DNA of 64,000 nt, taken from Pyrenopolyporus hunteri. Its lineage: Eukaryota > Ascomycota > Sordariomycetes > Xylariales > Hypoxylaceae. Where the stretch lies: assembly GCA_902806595.1 (NCBI GenBank), contig CADCXC010000040.1:310001-374000 (forward strand). Direction: 5' to 3'. The notes under the pieces are model-generated. The model worked only from the letters and a program-made list of their open reading frames with translations, was not told the DNA's origin and did no database searches. Every line of letters starts with the position of its first letter. Within the stretch, counting starts at the first letter, position 1. Positions 23,916 to 36,628 of this stretch are shown in pieces. The translations under genes were made by a program, and so were the position numbers.

Positions 23916-26900
23916 TCATTTCTTTCCCTTCTTCCGCCCCGGAACTACCTTGAAGCCGGCGCCCTGGATCGAACTGGCGTCGTTACTCGGCTCTTTGTAA
24001 CTGCTCTTCTTTGCTACCTCGTTCCAACCACCCGCCGTGCTGGATTGCGTGTCCGCCGACGGGCTCTTGGCCGGTTGCTTCTCAACCACACCCCTATCGG
24101 CTAACTTCTTGCGGCGAATAAATTCCTCGGCGAAGTGACGGCCGTCCATCGTTTTGGAGTTTGCATAGATGGCGTCCGAGATGAGATCGCCCACTAGCGG
24201 GAATCCTATAAGCGTGTTGGCAAAAGCCTCGACTGTCGAGTATCATTAGCAGTGCTCCCGTTAACGCGGCCGCGAGTACCCTTAAACTTACTGTCCGTAA
24301 CACCAGTGATTCCTTTGGCCAACTGGCCGTGTAGCCACTTGGTGAACTCTTCCATGGCTTCTGTATGTGCTGGGCCGGCTGTAGAACTGGTAGGCTTCGC
24401 CACGGGTCGTGAGGGTGGAGGCGCAACGGAAGACACCGGCTTGGCGGCACTGGAGGGTCGCGCCTGGGACGATGGGCCAGTGGGCGCTTTGACCTTGCCA
24501 CCAGCTCCGACGGTCGCCCATCCCGACGTATTAACGCTAGGCGATTGGCTGGGTGGGGGTGCGGCGTTGGTCTTGCTGGCGAGATCAGCATATCGCTTCC
24601 CGGCGCTGGATGCATGTCCACCCTGAGAGGCTATTTCTTTTGCTTTCTGCTTGCGGGCCTCTTCTTCGCGTTGGATGTCGGCCAAAGTCTTTTTCTTATC
24701 GGAGGGTTGCGACTGGGCTGCTGGCCCAGATGCCGCGGTCTTCCCCGGGGCAGGTTTTGCCCAAGGGCTGCTCGTCGTGCTGGGGGTGACGGGAGACGCG
24801 GTTCCCCAAGTGCTGGTAGTCGGGAGGCCTGGAGCCGCGGCCGCGGCCTTCTCACGTTCTCGAGCTGCCTCCTGCTCGAGGAGGGCACGCCGCGCAAGGG
24901 CCGCCGCCTCCTCTGCCTTAGCTGCTTTCTGAGCCTCCGCCTGCTGAATCTCTTTTAAACTGGGACCTTTGTGCGACTCTATCCCACCATCTTTTGCCCA
25001 TGGAGCAAGTGGCGGCGGCTGGGCCGCGGCGGAGGACGGTGTAATGTCAGGGGTGCCAGACCGAGAGCTTGTGGCGTACTGTTCTGGCAAGTTAGATTTG
25101 ACTCGTTGGGGGCGGGGGCGGGTAGAGGCGTGGCAGAAGGCGGCGGTGGGAAAGGCATCGGGAGCCCGCTAATCTTGGCTGCAGCCGCAGCTGCTTGCGC
25201 TTGCTGATATTGCTTAGTTAAAGAAGCGGACTGGTCCGCTTCAGCCTGACGGCGGGTGCTCTCAACGCCAGGAGATTCCCTGGAGGCTTCGGGTTCGGTG
25301 GTAGTTTGCGCAGGTGGGCTCATCTGCGGCGCCTGTTCGTTCGATTTCTCACGGAGGGGGGAGGTCTGTTGTTGCAACATTTCGTTGTCGTGCTGCGCTC
25401 TGAGCTTCTCGAATTCTTGCAAACGTCCCCGGAAGCCCTCTGAGTCTTCGCTAAGTTCATTTGTTCCGGGAAGCTGGCTACGCACCCCGGCTTCCGAAGT
25501 TTGCGCGCCAATGGGATGGGGTGGGAGGTTGCCGCCTATCGCTCCCGTGCTATGTAGGCCAGCTAACATCTGGCGTTCTGGCCCTGGTAAACGAGCGAAC
25601 TCGTCCTCTCTGAACATCTCTAATCCCTGCCCAGAACTACCTTGAACGGCGGCTTGATGTGTAGCTGGCGCGTCGAAAAAAGAACCCGAGGTTCCAATGG
25701 CGCCGATAGGAGGTTGCGGAGGCATCGCGATAGGAGATGTGATGCTTCCAAAGCTCGGCTGGCTCTGAAGACTATGGGCGCTGGAATGGTGATGCAACCC
25801 CGGCACGTTAGGTATCGGGACCCGGCCCATCGACTGTTGGGTGGCGTAGAATTCCCTATGCCGGGCCATGATGTATTGCTCTTCTTGCTTGCGCCTTTCT
25901 AGGTTATTCTGCTCTTCTGCTGTCAAGGTCCTACCAAAACTAGGAAATGCGTTAACCAGGGGCGGTTGGATGACGCCCCCCGAGTTGGAGAAGGGGCCGG
26001 TTTGAGACGGCGGGCCGTGAGGTATGCCAATCTGAGGAACTAGAAATGGCTCTCTAGAGTTTCCGATGCGCCTTATCAATTGGCCTAGCGGCTCGAATTC
26101 CGCGTCCTCCAGTTTCTTAACCCGCAAGTCGGTGGTAAAGAAGTTGGCCTTGTACCAGTCATTCATTTCCAACCCGGTAAACGGACCTTGCCGTTGACCT
26201 TGAGGATCGAGATACACCCACCTCATACGATCCGGCATTACCATGGTACGAGATTGAACGGAAGGCGGCTCGGATGCTTGACTGGCAGCGTACGACGGCG
26301 CGTTGTTAGCGGCCGTGTAGGCCTGGGTATGGGGAGCGGCCGCGATGTTACTACTATGCAAAGTTTCGGAGCTAACCGGCGTCCGGCTAGACTCAGCCGG
26401 AGCAAACATGTCGGCAAAGATGCCTCTGCCTGCACGAATAGGGCTATCAGTTTCGCGGCCGTGGTCGGGGGCGGTACGGCCAATGGCTCCTAATGGATTG
26501 GGTTGGCGAAGATCGGGAATCGAATCGCTCAGGTTTTCATTCTCCTGGGACTGCATCTGCGCCTGCATGGCTGGAGGAAATAGCGAACCAAGTTTGCTTG
26601 CTCTGCCAAGCGACCCGGAGCCGCCAAAGCCCGTAGTACTGGCAGGTCCAAATACACCGCCCAGGTTACCGAGGCTGGGGGACTGCAGGTCGCCAACGGG
26701 ACCGAAGAGCGAGCCGCCAAAGCCCGAGAAAGGAGCACGCTCACGGTCCGGGGTGCTCGAAGACGGCCAGCCAGTTAAGTTGCTTAACGGCGGATAGGCT
26801 TTCGCACCGACGCTGGAGGTCTGACTACGGTCGCTACCATCAAACGCTGCGTGCGCGAAGGAACGCGGCAGACCACCCCCGTAGCCGGAGACGTGATCGG

Positions 26901-28533
26901 CAATATTGGTCGAGCCATGTTGCCTGTCTACGGCGTCCTCGTGCTCGGTACGTTCGCCTGGTGGGCTTCGATAGGGATTTGTCTCAGACGGACTTAGAGG
27001 CGCTTGCTCATGTTCCGGATGACCCCCTAGGTTGAGACTGGCCATCCCAAAATCGCTAGTCGAACCTTTCACCGGGGTATCGTATGACGTATGAAGGGGA
27101 GGGTGAGACATCGGAGGAGGGCTCGTGTCTTGAGCGCCTCCCAGCACAGCGCTACCCGATACGCTGTCTTCGCCGAACGGATCCGTATCCGTACGCTGGC
27201 GCGGCCGCCAAGGGCGGTTAGGGTCCGGCAAACCACCTTCATTCAGCTTGGCGGTAACGCTGTCGGAGCTCTCTTTCGGTATCAAGTGCGCCAAGCGGCT
27301 TTCTCCTCGTGGGTTTCCGGGCCTCTTCTCCCCGATGGTAGAGCCCGGAAGCGCGAAGTTTCCAAAACTTCCTATGCCCGGCAACGTAGTGGCGCCCGAC
27401 GTCTGCCAAGGCGAGCCTCCCCCCATACCCGAGCCACCCGGCGTCGTGTTATTTCGCATCAAAACACCGAACGGCAGGGTCTTGGCGGGAGCCTCGCGCG
27501 TCCCGGTATCCTCCTCGGGTTCCTCGAAAGTTGAATCCTTGGCGTCCGCGTTTTTCCGACCAAACCAGAACGATGCTTCATCTCGTGGCGGCCGCGTCGC
27601 CGACGCCGGGGAAGTCAGGCCGCCGCCGCCAGAGTACGGATTCGTATCAGTAGTCTCGCGTCGCCTCGTGCCGGGCCTGGATGAAGCGGAAGGCGACGTG
27701 AGCCCAAAGTTATTCGAACCTCCGTGCGATAACGACGCTTTTCGGCCATTTACCCCTCCCCCGGGGTGATTTCCATCTTTGTTTTGGGCCGGTGGCTTCA
27801 CGGTAGAGTTGACGTCGGATGCGAACAACTAATTCCAAGCGTCAGCTCACGAGACAATGTCTCAGTACCAGAGACTCGAGGACGCCACTCACCTCTTTTT
27901 CGTCAGGGCTCATTTCCTGTAAGCCAACCGCCTTAGTTGACCCCGGCGTGTCCCAGCAAATATCCGGCTCTTGGGGAACGACATGGGAATCGCCCGTCTT
28001 ACCCCATCCCCGAGGTGCAGAGCCATTAGCATGTCCCGGATTCCACCCCGGCACGAACAAAGCAGAGACGTCAGGTCGTTGAGAGGAGGACTCGTACGTC
28101 GCACTGAAAATCGAGAGGAGCTGATCCCTCGAGTATCTGAGAACGCCCGAGTTGTCGACATTGGTGGAGCCAACCGGCATGGCAGAAATAACGGCGGGAT
28201 CAGCGGACGCTGACTGGGCGTTTTCGGCAGCTTGCATCTGGCTGTTAAGCGACTGGTTCGAGGGAGTGGTAGATGTCCGACGGAAAGTCAGGGTGCCACC
28301 ATTAGCTGATCGTCCCGGACGAGACCTAGAGAAAAGGAGGGGGAAGCAAGAGTGGTCAGCCCATCGCCGACAAGGTTTGGGGAATTGAACAGAAGTTGTA
28401 CGCAATAGCAAGCAACATACCATTCACCACCGGCGTTCCCTCGGCCATCGTTCCTAGCACTTTGTCTCGTGTCACGGCTCTGGTTCTGTCCAGCAGCGGC
28501 TGAGGCGAAACTCGAAGGTAGGTTTGAGGGCAT
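23916..28533 (-). CDS. GYF-domain protein, GIGYF/Smy2-like, with apparent -1 frameshift
   Basis: Likely translational-repression or mRNA-decay adaptor binding proline-rich ligands. Exons in transcript order: 28533-28421, 28325-27893, 27828-24292, 24232-23916. Introns of 95, 64 and 59 bp all have GT-AG ends. The N-terminal segment has RYSRDQLLSIF at about residues 101-111. This fits the Y-x4-L-phi eIF4E/4EHP-binding motif and resembles the GIGYF version. The GYF domain lies at about residues 715-775 (MRWVYLDPQGQRQGPF...MNDWYKANFF). A charged coiled coil (EIQQAEAQKAAKAEEAAALA) and a conserved C-terminal module (DAIYANSKTMDGRHFAEEFI) follow. The third exon changes frame in a C-rich run at 25108-25122. 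One missing base would explain the change exactly and give 1466 aa; as printed, translation stops at 24979 (about 1131 aa). Confidence 0.85.
25108..25122 (-). other. Apparent single-base deletion in a G/C homopolymer
   Basis: Coding frame upstream (PFPPPPSATPLPAPAP) and downstream (VKSNLPEQYATS) are both typical of the GYF protein but sit in different frames. They meet at GGGGGCGGGGGCGGG on the + strand. With one extra base the exon length (3537 + 1) gives the phase required by the downstream donor at 24292. No intron of plausible size fits here. It could be an assembly or sequencing error at the homopolymer, or a genuine truncating mutation. Confidence 0.75.
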
Positions 28534-29918
28534 TATGACAGATATGGTAGGCTGCAACCTTTATTCAAGAAATACGGCCCGTAGCAACAATCGGCGGCGT
28601 GTGCGTCTAATGCTTTAAGAATCGAGATACTCGAGGAAAAGGAGGGGTGATCCTGGCCTATTCTCGTCTGGACTTATGGTCAGCGGCGCGGTGCGCGACG
28701 AACGGTAGAGCAATACGGGGAATAGAGATAACCTAGGTAGGGGGGGAGTTATGCATACGCGAATGTGAATTTGGGGCGGAGGGGAGAAGATGTGGATGCG
28801 GATGCGGATGTGGTAAAAAGTTGATGGTGGATTTGCAGATGCTGGAGAAAAATACGGATCGATGTCGAATGAACAATACGTTGCATGCAATGCCTGCCGC
28901 AAAGTTCGCGTAATAGTAGCCGTAGTAATAGCCGGGTTTGCTTTCGTAGAGCTACCTCTCTAGGACACAGGATACAGGCGAAGTAGGTAAGTTGTGGTTG
29001 TCGTATTGGTTTGCAGGATTGATGTGGGCGTAAAGCGTGTTCGAGGTGACGACTTGGAAATTCCTTATTATTATTTTTTTCCTTCCACTTGTTGAAATTT
29101 CAGGGTGGATGGGTATAGTCTCCGGGGCAGCTGGGGGCGGAGAGAGACGAGCCACACGCCAGCTGTCAATGACAGCCAGCCCTTCCATATTTCCCGCCCT
29201 TTAGGTACCTACCTAGGTACCTACATATACCTGATGTATTTCCCTACGAAATAGAAGGTACCATTACGCCACAGGCAACCCACCATCCGTCGCTTAACAG
29301 GAGCCTATTCACAGCCGACCGGATCAGCCACACAAGCGAGTTCGTACGGATTGCACACGTACCTACATGTAGGTAACAGGCACCTTCCGCAATATAATCA
29401 AATGCATGGTTCCCGGTATGTGCCTTATAGGGGTATGTATTGTATTGTACAATAGGTGCCCACGTGTACCTAGGTACATACCATAAATCTCGCTCTGGCG
29501 ACGATCTTGCTTCATGATCTTGTTCAACATCCACTGAAGATGTAGTATCACATTTCACCACTATGTTAATTCAACACTCCAATATAACGTCTAGTTCCTA
29601 GGGTCCGTCCTGCCGCGCTCCCCTTCATTTACTCACCTTCCTTTAACCCCACTCCCCTTTATTTATCAGGGCCACAAATCCGGCCATATCGGGTATATTA
29701 CCTATATGCCCCTACTATATACCTCGAAACCTCACCATGTAGTGTATGTGGTGTTTACTCTGGATGTTCGATAGGCGGTCCTCAGAAAACATTAGGATAT
29801 CTACGTCTAATCTATGGAAATGGGGAGCTAGCCGCGATTTGACTCGTCTAAGAACAAGTGAACCCACCACCGTAAACGGGTAAGCAACCAAGTCTTCGGC
29901 GGATGGAAGCATGCCCTC
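28534..29918. other. Spacer between GYF gene and adenylating reductase
   Basis: Contains the GYF promoter/5' UTR on the left and the 3' side of the reductase on the right. TAGGTACCTACC repeats occur at 29202-29223 and around 29360-29480. No gene supported. Confidence 0.5.
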
Positions 29919-32900
29919 TTAGAAACCCCACTGCTTGCACCAATGCTTCATCATTTCTGATGTAACTGAGCCGACGGACCTCATGGCCGGGCTACGCTCC
30001 GCTGTACGCCTCATGGCGAAAACGGGGGGTCTTCGGCCTGCTTCGTAGGCTGCCGCCATACCTCGATACGAATCGATGAGTTTGACGCCTGGGTTTTTAT
30101 CCAGATCTTGACCATCGCTGGCGTGGCTCTGCTCCAGTCGATCTATCCAATCACGAAAACTGATCAGTTCCGGGATGCGGTCCTTTCCGTAAAATTCTTG
30201 AACAGCCAGAGAGAGCTCGGCCCATGCCGTAGCTGAGGGATTTACACCATGATAGTAGCCACCAATATCCTGGGCGGCAACCTTCTGAGACACTCCAGCC
30301 ACGTCTAGAACTAGATTGGCAATGCGTTCGGCCGGCGTCCAGTCGACCCGTTCCATAATCCCAAGGTGAGCTGGGAGGGCCCTGATGTACAAGCTGCTGG
30401 CGACAATAGAGGGCAGCCATTCATGTTTACTCCAACAACCAGCTTCCGACTCGGGCCCGGCGATCTGCCCGACGCGGATTATCGCTGCCGGGAAATCCCC
30501 CGCTCTAGCAACGTCATCCAGGATGAGACTTCCTATCATTTTGCTACGTCCATAGCCACCTCCGGCGAGCTTCAGGTCCTCGAGTCTTTCCTCCGGTATC
30601 GCTCCGTTGCTGCTATCCCAATGATCCGCGGTACCGATGGAGGATATGAAAGCGACCGCTACACGCTTAGACGAGTTGGTAGCGAAGTCGGCAACACTTC
30701 TGACGCCTCGGATATGGGGTTCGAATGATTCGATAGGTATATTGAAATTAACTGGCCAAGAATTGTGGATAAAGCGATCCGCATCGTCTAGCAGTCGTTT
30801 GTACACATCAGAGGGAAGTCCAAAGTCCGAGCGCGACATGTCGGCGCGTAGGAATTCAGCCTTAGATGCGAAGTCGTTGCTGAGACCCCGGTCCTTAGCA
30901 GCCTGCTTCTGGCGATTGACACCGCCATCTTCTGCTCTGTTCAGACAGATGACTTTCTTCACCGCCGGGTTCCTCACTAAGAGATCCAGTATATACGATC
31001 CCAGCATCCCGGTGGATCCGGTCAGAAGAACCGTCTGGTCCTCGTCCATAGGGTCAGATCTCCTTTCTCGCTTTGTAGGGAGACGATCCGTATACTTTTC
31101 CCAAAGGGATTTCATCGTCTGAAGCTCGTGTTCCTGCGTTCTGTCCGTGCTCGTTTCTACATCTCGCTTCACCACTGAATAGATGTGCGACGCGAGCCTT
31201 CGCGGCGTCGGATTTCCGTAAATATCGCGGGCGGCCACCTTCGTCTCGTCCACATGGGTTCCCGAAGCTTCTAAACCCGCACGGAGAAGTCGGCTGGCAT
31301 TTATAACCTGTAAGGAGTCGATGCCAGCAGAAAAGAAGTCGATATCATCTCCAAGCTCCCCGCCAAAGCCCAATCCAGACCGGAATATCTCCTTTATAGA
31401 TTCCAGTAGCGCATCTTCTGTGGCTATATCGATGGTCGGGGCGGCTATATCAAAAAGCGCGCCCGCCCTCTCATAGAGTTTATCGATCTCATTCTCGTAT
31501 AGCTTCAGCGTGCTTGCTCGCTGAACCGTCCCTTTTCCGGCGCGATGGAATGGCTTGTCCGGATTAGATAACGCTACGAACTGGCGTGATATCCGCCCGT
31601 GTGCTACAGTTTCCGTATTGGCCTTGACAACATAAGGCCAAACACTATCCAGCAGCTCTTTAGCTTCTCGATCATCCTTGGGGTTTACCGCCGGTTCGAG
31701 CAGAAGAGCAGCCTGGAAGCGACCGGAGCCGACTACTAAAGCTCCCTTTATCTTGGGATGATCTACGACGATTTCCTCGATGGTTACCGGATTCAACTTT
31801 TCCCCGTTGGAAAATACAATGATGTTGTCGGACCTCCCGTAGAAAGCCCAGTGGTTCGGGAGGGTCGGATGAGGTCTATACATATCTTTGGTGTCATACT
31901 CATCAATATCTGGAAAGGTGTAGAAAATGCCTTGGAAACCCGGGTGCTTGTCTTTACGGACAATAACCAATCGATAGGCATCTTCGGTACCCTCGACCTT
32001 ACGCCAGTCTGCTCCGAGCATTTCCGGAATGAATATGAACCATTGCCAGTTGTCGGGATTCGACTGAAAATACATCGGAGCGACCGTATACCTGGATGTG
32101 TCAGCCAGATTTCGTAGCTAAAGGAAAGGCCAAGCTGCCAATAGACTTACTCCGTCGAGCCAATGATATTAACGAGCCTTATGCCCACCTTGGCCAGTCT
32201 ATCCCCGGCATCCTTATTAAGGTTTCCTACGAAGGCCAAGAGGTGAGCGACCCTGGTCTCCTTCACATTCATCTCGGATGTGGTACTAACCTCCGCCAAA
32301 AGTGACGAGTTTGAGTTTCGATAGTGCTCGGACGCACTCATCAATCTGGCTCATCTCTTCTAACATCGCCGGCGGAAGTACGGCCCCCTCGACCGCCATG
32401 TTATCGAGGCTCTCCATCACTAGGTCGATAGATAAAGGGCGGCTACCAATACCCAGGAAGATAGGGCGGTGAAAGTATATCGCGCAATAGATGAAGATAT
32501 ACATCCCTGCGGCGTGGAAAAGAGGCACTCGAAAGATGTCAGTTGGGCCGCATCACCAGCTTAGTTAAGGGTAGCTCACTAGGTACAAAGCTTGTCCGTG
32601 CGGCTTCCGTAAAAGCTCGAAGCCAGGGGACATACCCGTCGGACTCCGGTAAAAAGTGGTAGATATCGTTCATGGCTATTAAGCCATGCCTGATGATGAC
32701 CGGCTTCGGGATTCCGGTGCTCCCGCTCGTGTGTAATACCACGAACGGATCCCATTCAGCTTGTTCGAAAGTCTTCCCGTATGGGAAGGGCTCAACATCC
32801 TGCTCCGGAAACCAGGCTTCAACCGGGTCAACTTCTATGGGCTTCATCTCGCGCTCTTGCAGCCACGGCCGAACTACTTCCCGTTGCTGCCCCGCAAAAG

Positions 32901-33363
32901 CCAGGAATCGACAGTCCGTCTTGTCAAATAGACTCAGTTGCCCCTCGAGAGAGTTACGAGGAGATATAAACAGAGCCTGTGAGGCCGTCAGTACCCTTGG
33001 CATCCCATCACGGCGTGGAGATATTACCTTATAGCCGGCTTTGGTAGCACCGACAAGCAACACGACGTATCGGGCATCGTTCGGGCCCACGTAAGCTATC
33101 GTAGGAAAAGACCCCGGAGATGGAACCCCGCAAGTCTCGATAATCCAACGCGCAGCACGGTTGACAGCATTTGCGTACTGCTTGAAGGTAACCGGTCTCC
33201 AACCATCACGGGGATTCTCGGAGCGAGGAACATAGAACGCCTCTCTGCTAGGCTCCTTCTCCGCAGTTTCGTCGATTATATTAGGTACTAGTCGGTGTCC
33301 GTGGTCGTGTCCGCCGGATTCCTTCATCTTTCGGCCAATGATATCAGTTATCTTTAGCCCCAT
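29919..33363 (-). CDS. NRPS-like adenylating reductase (A-T-R)
   Basis: Predicted to activate a carboxylic acid with ATP, load it on a phosphopantetheine arm and release it reductively as an aldehyde or alcohol. Exons in transcript order: 33363-32580, 32527-32291, 32226-32151, 32091-29919. Introns of 52, 64 and 59 bp keep frame, giving 1089 aa, usual for A-T-R enzymes. Adenylation motifs are LHTSGSTGIPKPV (about 210-222), VNIIGSTE and YGRSDNIIVFSNGEKLNP (about 450-467). The carrier motif FFSAGIDSLQ has its phosphopantetheine Ser at about 625. The reductase Rossmann motif LLTGSTGMLGSY lies at about 721-732, with the catalytic YGRSK pair Tyr879/Lys883. Condensation and thioesterase domains are absent. 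The start is the ATG at 33363; the upstream in-frame codon is GTG. No tailoring genes flank it, so the substrate cannot be inferred. Confidence 0.9.
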
Positions 33364-35353
33364 TATAATATGCCTATTCACCTTTGCCTATCAGTGGTGA
33401 ACGTGTTAGCTTTTTTGTAGGGAATGCCACCGACTAGGTATATTTAGGCTCCTCGAGACCTCTCAGCACTTGGAGGCTAGGAGAGAATAAGTAGGACTAC
33501 TTATAACTTATACGTCTCACAGGTAAGAGGAGCGAAGTACTCTGATTATTATAGCCAGATAAAGCTCACCAAGCTGTCAGCTTGATCAAGCATAGAGTGT
33601 GATATTACACATGCTACGCCCTCTATGTGGATAGGAAGAATGGGCTTCTGATATTCCCGTAGCCTATAGCACTATGCAACCCACCGCATCAGGTCCCAGG
33701 CCATCATCAAATACAATACGATACCATTCTAGCCCTAGAAGCGTAATGATAGATCAGCACATTTAAAAAGCAAGCTAAGTGGGTAGCAGAGCTGCTTAGG
33801 AGCGAGGCATTACAACGTTGCTTAATTTATGATTAAGAGCATTTTGGGACTTGATCGACATATACCATCCGCTCGCGTCAGTATGCAGTCGTAGTCGACC
33901 TGGAATCGTTGGTTCCATTGCTATACCCGAAATTTTGTGGACTTAGAACTACAGTATACGAACCAGCGAATCCAAGCCGCTCTCGTAGGGTAGCTTACGT
34001 GAGGTAGCAGGAATACATTATTATCCCGTGACAAATAATTCGGCGCCATCCCAACGCTATACCCAGTCTTCCTTCAGGCTTGAGTACCTAGTACCTATAT
34101 ACCCATATCGACTCCGGAGTATAAGACATCATTGTACGTATAGGAGTGGCGTACACTTATACATATCAAGGCTCATATTCAAAGCCAGTATGTAGCAACC
34201 GAGCAACTGATTCCACCCGCTCGTACCCGTGATTTATCGTACCTAATCATACAGGGTACAATATAGCCGACCTATCGAGAACAACCTCGAGTTTGTTTGG
34301 TCATACTAGGTAATACAACTAACCCATCCACGTGCCCCCCCGGCCGCCGCATATTGATTAAGAAAACGGCTGGTCCTTGAGATCCGTCCGAACCAATAGG
34401 AAGACGAATGTAGCCTCAAAAGTTACCCCAACGAGTAAACGTAACTTACTGATAAGCTAAAAGAAACATGTGATACGATATTTTCTTGATGGAAAAGCCG
34501 CGTCGGGAGGCGCATAAATATACGTAAAGAGTTTTCATTAAGATGTATTCCTCGCAAACGTTATTCCCGATTTGTCCTGCCGACGACTAAACGGGGACAC
34601 CGATTCTAGGGCTTCTAGACGAGCATGCCACGAGTGTGTACCCGATGACGCCTGACGTTGTCCTGAATACGCCACACTGGCTTAGTGGAATACCACGTTG
34701 GAGGGGTTGATATCTAGATCTCTGCCTCTGCTAAAATCCTGATGACATGGGATACGAAGGGACTACAGGTATCGTGTTTGACAGCATATGAGAAAGGGCT
34801 GTAAATGGGGAAATACAATATCCCGGGTCGTATAATCTGAACCTATGTTATTCATAAGGCTCTTATTTAACTATCATTGACGGTTAGTCCGACCATATAT
34901 AACCACCTATAATCCTCAAATAAACCCATACCCCCGGATACGTCTTCAATTATAAGATATCTATGATAACCGAAATCGGAACATCCGAACCAGAGGCCAC
35001 GAACCGATCTATGAAAAAGGACAAGTTGGAAAGAATTACGGAGAATTCGACTCGTTTGTAGCTCTTCTACGTTATCCAGATACGCTTCGAAGAGCTATAT
35101 CTACCTAGCTAAGTTAAAGATCGTAGGTTGGGCGAAGTGATGATAATAAGTGTGACCTGATATGATGGAATGAGGTCGCTAATGTGGCTGATAACGCCGT
35201 GATACTGACATCATGGATGGCTCATGTCGCCACCTATGAATAGAAAAGGAGACTAAGGGCTGGAATAACTCAAACAGACGACTAACTACATCGATGGGCA
35301 CGCTACGTAGAGCTATACTCGAATTATCCTACCACAAAAAGAACCTTAACACT
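33364..35353. other. 2-kb gene-free region upstream of the adenylating reductase
   Basis: AT-leaning sequence, short frames only, no recognisable gene, relic or RNA. It separates the reductase from the hydrolase, which is transcribed in the opposite direction, so both promoters should lie here. The ATG at 35294 is in frame with the hydrolase and would extend it by 20 residues. Confidence 0.5.
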
Positions 35354-36262
35354 ATGGCTACGCCACAGGTAAAGACATCGCTATCCGTTGACGGTCCTAA
35401 GCCAAACAATGCGCCGCCTAGAACGGCGGTCGACTTTGGCGGTGAAGTGGCACGGCCTCCCCATGCATCCAGGCTCCCACCCAAGGCAAGACTGAAGCCG
35501 CAGGTAGAAAAGCTGAGCATCCAGGTCGAGGATGGGCCCGACGGATTTGTCGCTGGGTTCTTGCACATGCCGCCCGATTTCGTATCACCCGCACCAGATA
35601 CGCACCACCGCACAGCAGCCATACTACTGTCGGGTGCAGGAGGCGGCGTCGTCGGCCCCAGCTCGATTTACTTGTCGCTAGGAGAGAAGTTGGCCGCTTT
35701 GGGATCTGGGATCCCGGTGGTACGCCTAGACTACCGGTACCCTGCGCGCAACAGGTATTGCGTACCGGACGTGCTAGCTGCTATGAGATACTTGCAGGAC
35801 CTGTACGGACTGAACCGCTTCGTCCTGGTCGGGTGGTCATTTGGGGGTGCCCCGGTGCTTACCATCGGCGGGAGCGACGAGCGCGTAGTCGGGTGCGCTA
35901 CCGTCGCAAGTCAAACGGCCGAGACGGACGGGATCCGCCAGCTTGCGCCACGCCCCGTTCTTCTATTACACGGCACGGGCGACGCGACACTAAGCCCATC
36001 TTGCTCCCAGAGGTTATATACTATGTACGGCAGCAACGGCACAAGGAAGATCGAATTGTTCGAAGGCGACAACCACGCGCTTAGTAGAAATGCGCGCACC
36101 GCCGAGACAACGCTGTTTGGGTTCATCGCTCGCTGTGCTGGGTTGAAAGTGGACGAGTGGGAGATGAAGGAAACCGCCGATCGCGAGCTTGTAGAAGACG
36201 GTGAGAGGGAGGAGCTTATGAAGAAAGGAGGTGACCTAAAGCCGCCGGAGCGTATACAATGA
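35354..36262 (+). CDS. Alpha/beta-hydrolase, dienelactone-hydrolase-like
   Basis: Single-exon enzyme of about 302 aa. The nucleophile elbow GWSFGG (VLVGWSFGGAPVLTIGG), the acid LLLHGTGDATLSP and the histidine EGDNHALSRNA complete the Ser-Asp-His triad. An AAILLSGAGGGVVGPSSIY segment should form the first strand and oxyanion region. There is no signal peptide, so it is probably cytosolic. The start at 35354 was preferred over the in-frame ATG at 35294 because it has A at -3 and gives a more typical soluble N-terminus (MATPQVKTSL). The tail is charged (VEDGEREELMKKGGD). Substrate unknown; the fold and triad are clear. Confidence 0.82.
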   Translation: MATPQVKTSLSVDGPKPNNAPPRTAVDFGGEVARPPHASRLPPKARLKPQVEKLSIQVEDGPDGFVAGFLHMPPDFVSPAPDTHHRTAAILLSGAGGGVVGPSSIYLSLGEKLAALGSGIPVVRLDYRYPARNRYCVPDVLAAMRYLQDLYGLNRFVLVGWSFGGAPVLTIGGSDERVVGCATVASQTAETDGIRQLAPRPVLLLHGTGDATLSPSCSQRLYTMYGSNGTRKIELFEGDNHALSRNARTAETTLFGFIARCAGLKVDEWEMKETADRELVEDGEREELMKKGGDLKPPERIQ

Positions 36263-36628
36263 GAAAGTCGGGCGGACGTAGAAAGACGACTAAATGGAGG
36301 CTGGATAACGCCTCTGGAGCTAGACCCTAGCCCTGGCACGGCTACATCCCGTCGAGAGACTTACGGATTTTAATGAGTAGGTACCTAACACATTGGTAGG
36401 AAGGGTGAGGGTATTTGAGAGGCGTCATTACTCATGATTAGTTGTCTAAGAACTACACCCCGAAGAACTCATCTCAAGTGTCTGAAGTGTATTAGATACA
36501 ACCAAGCTTCCCAAGAACCACGATCTGAGAGATATTCGAACTACGGGGCTGCCGCCCACCCCAAACCGTGCAGTAAAGCGTGGAAGGCCGCCAAAAATTT
36601 TACGTCCTGCACTGTAGTATGAGCTTGC
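36263..36628. other. Convergent 3' spacer
   Basis: About 366 bases between the ends of two convergent genes. Presumably 3' UTRs; nothing else recognised. Confidence 0.5.

Noticed and set aside
33364..35353. Decayed gene or transposon between the reductase and the hydrolase
   Set aside because: No continuous similarity to any family could be read in any frame, and no terminal repeats were found.
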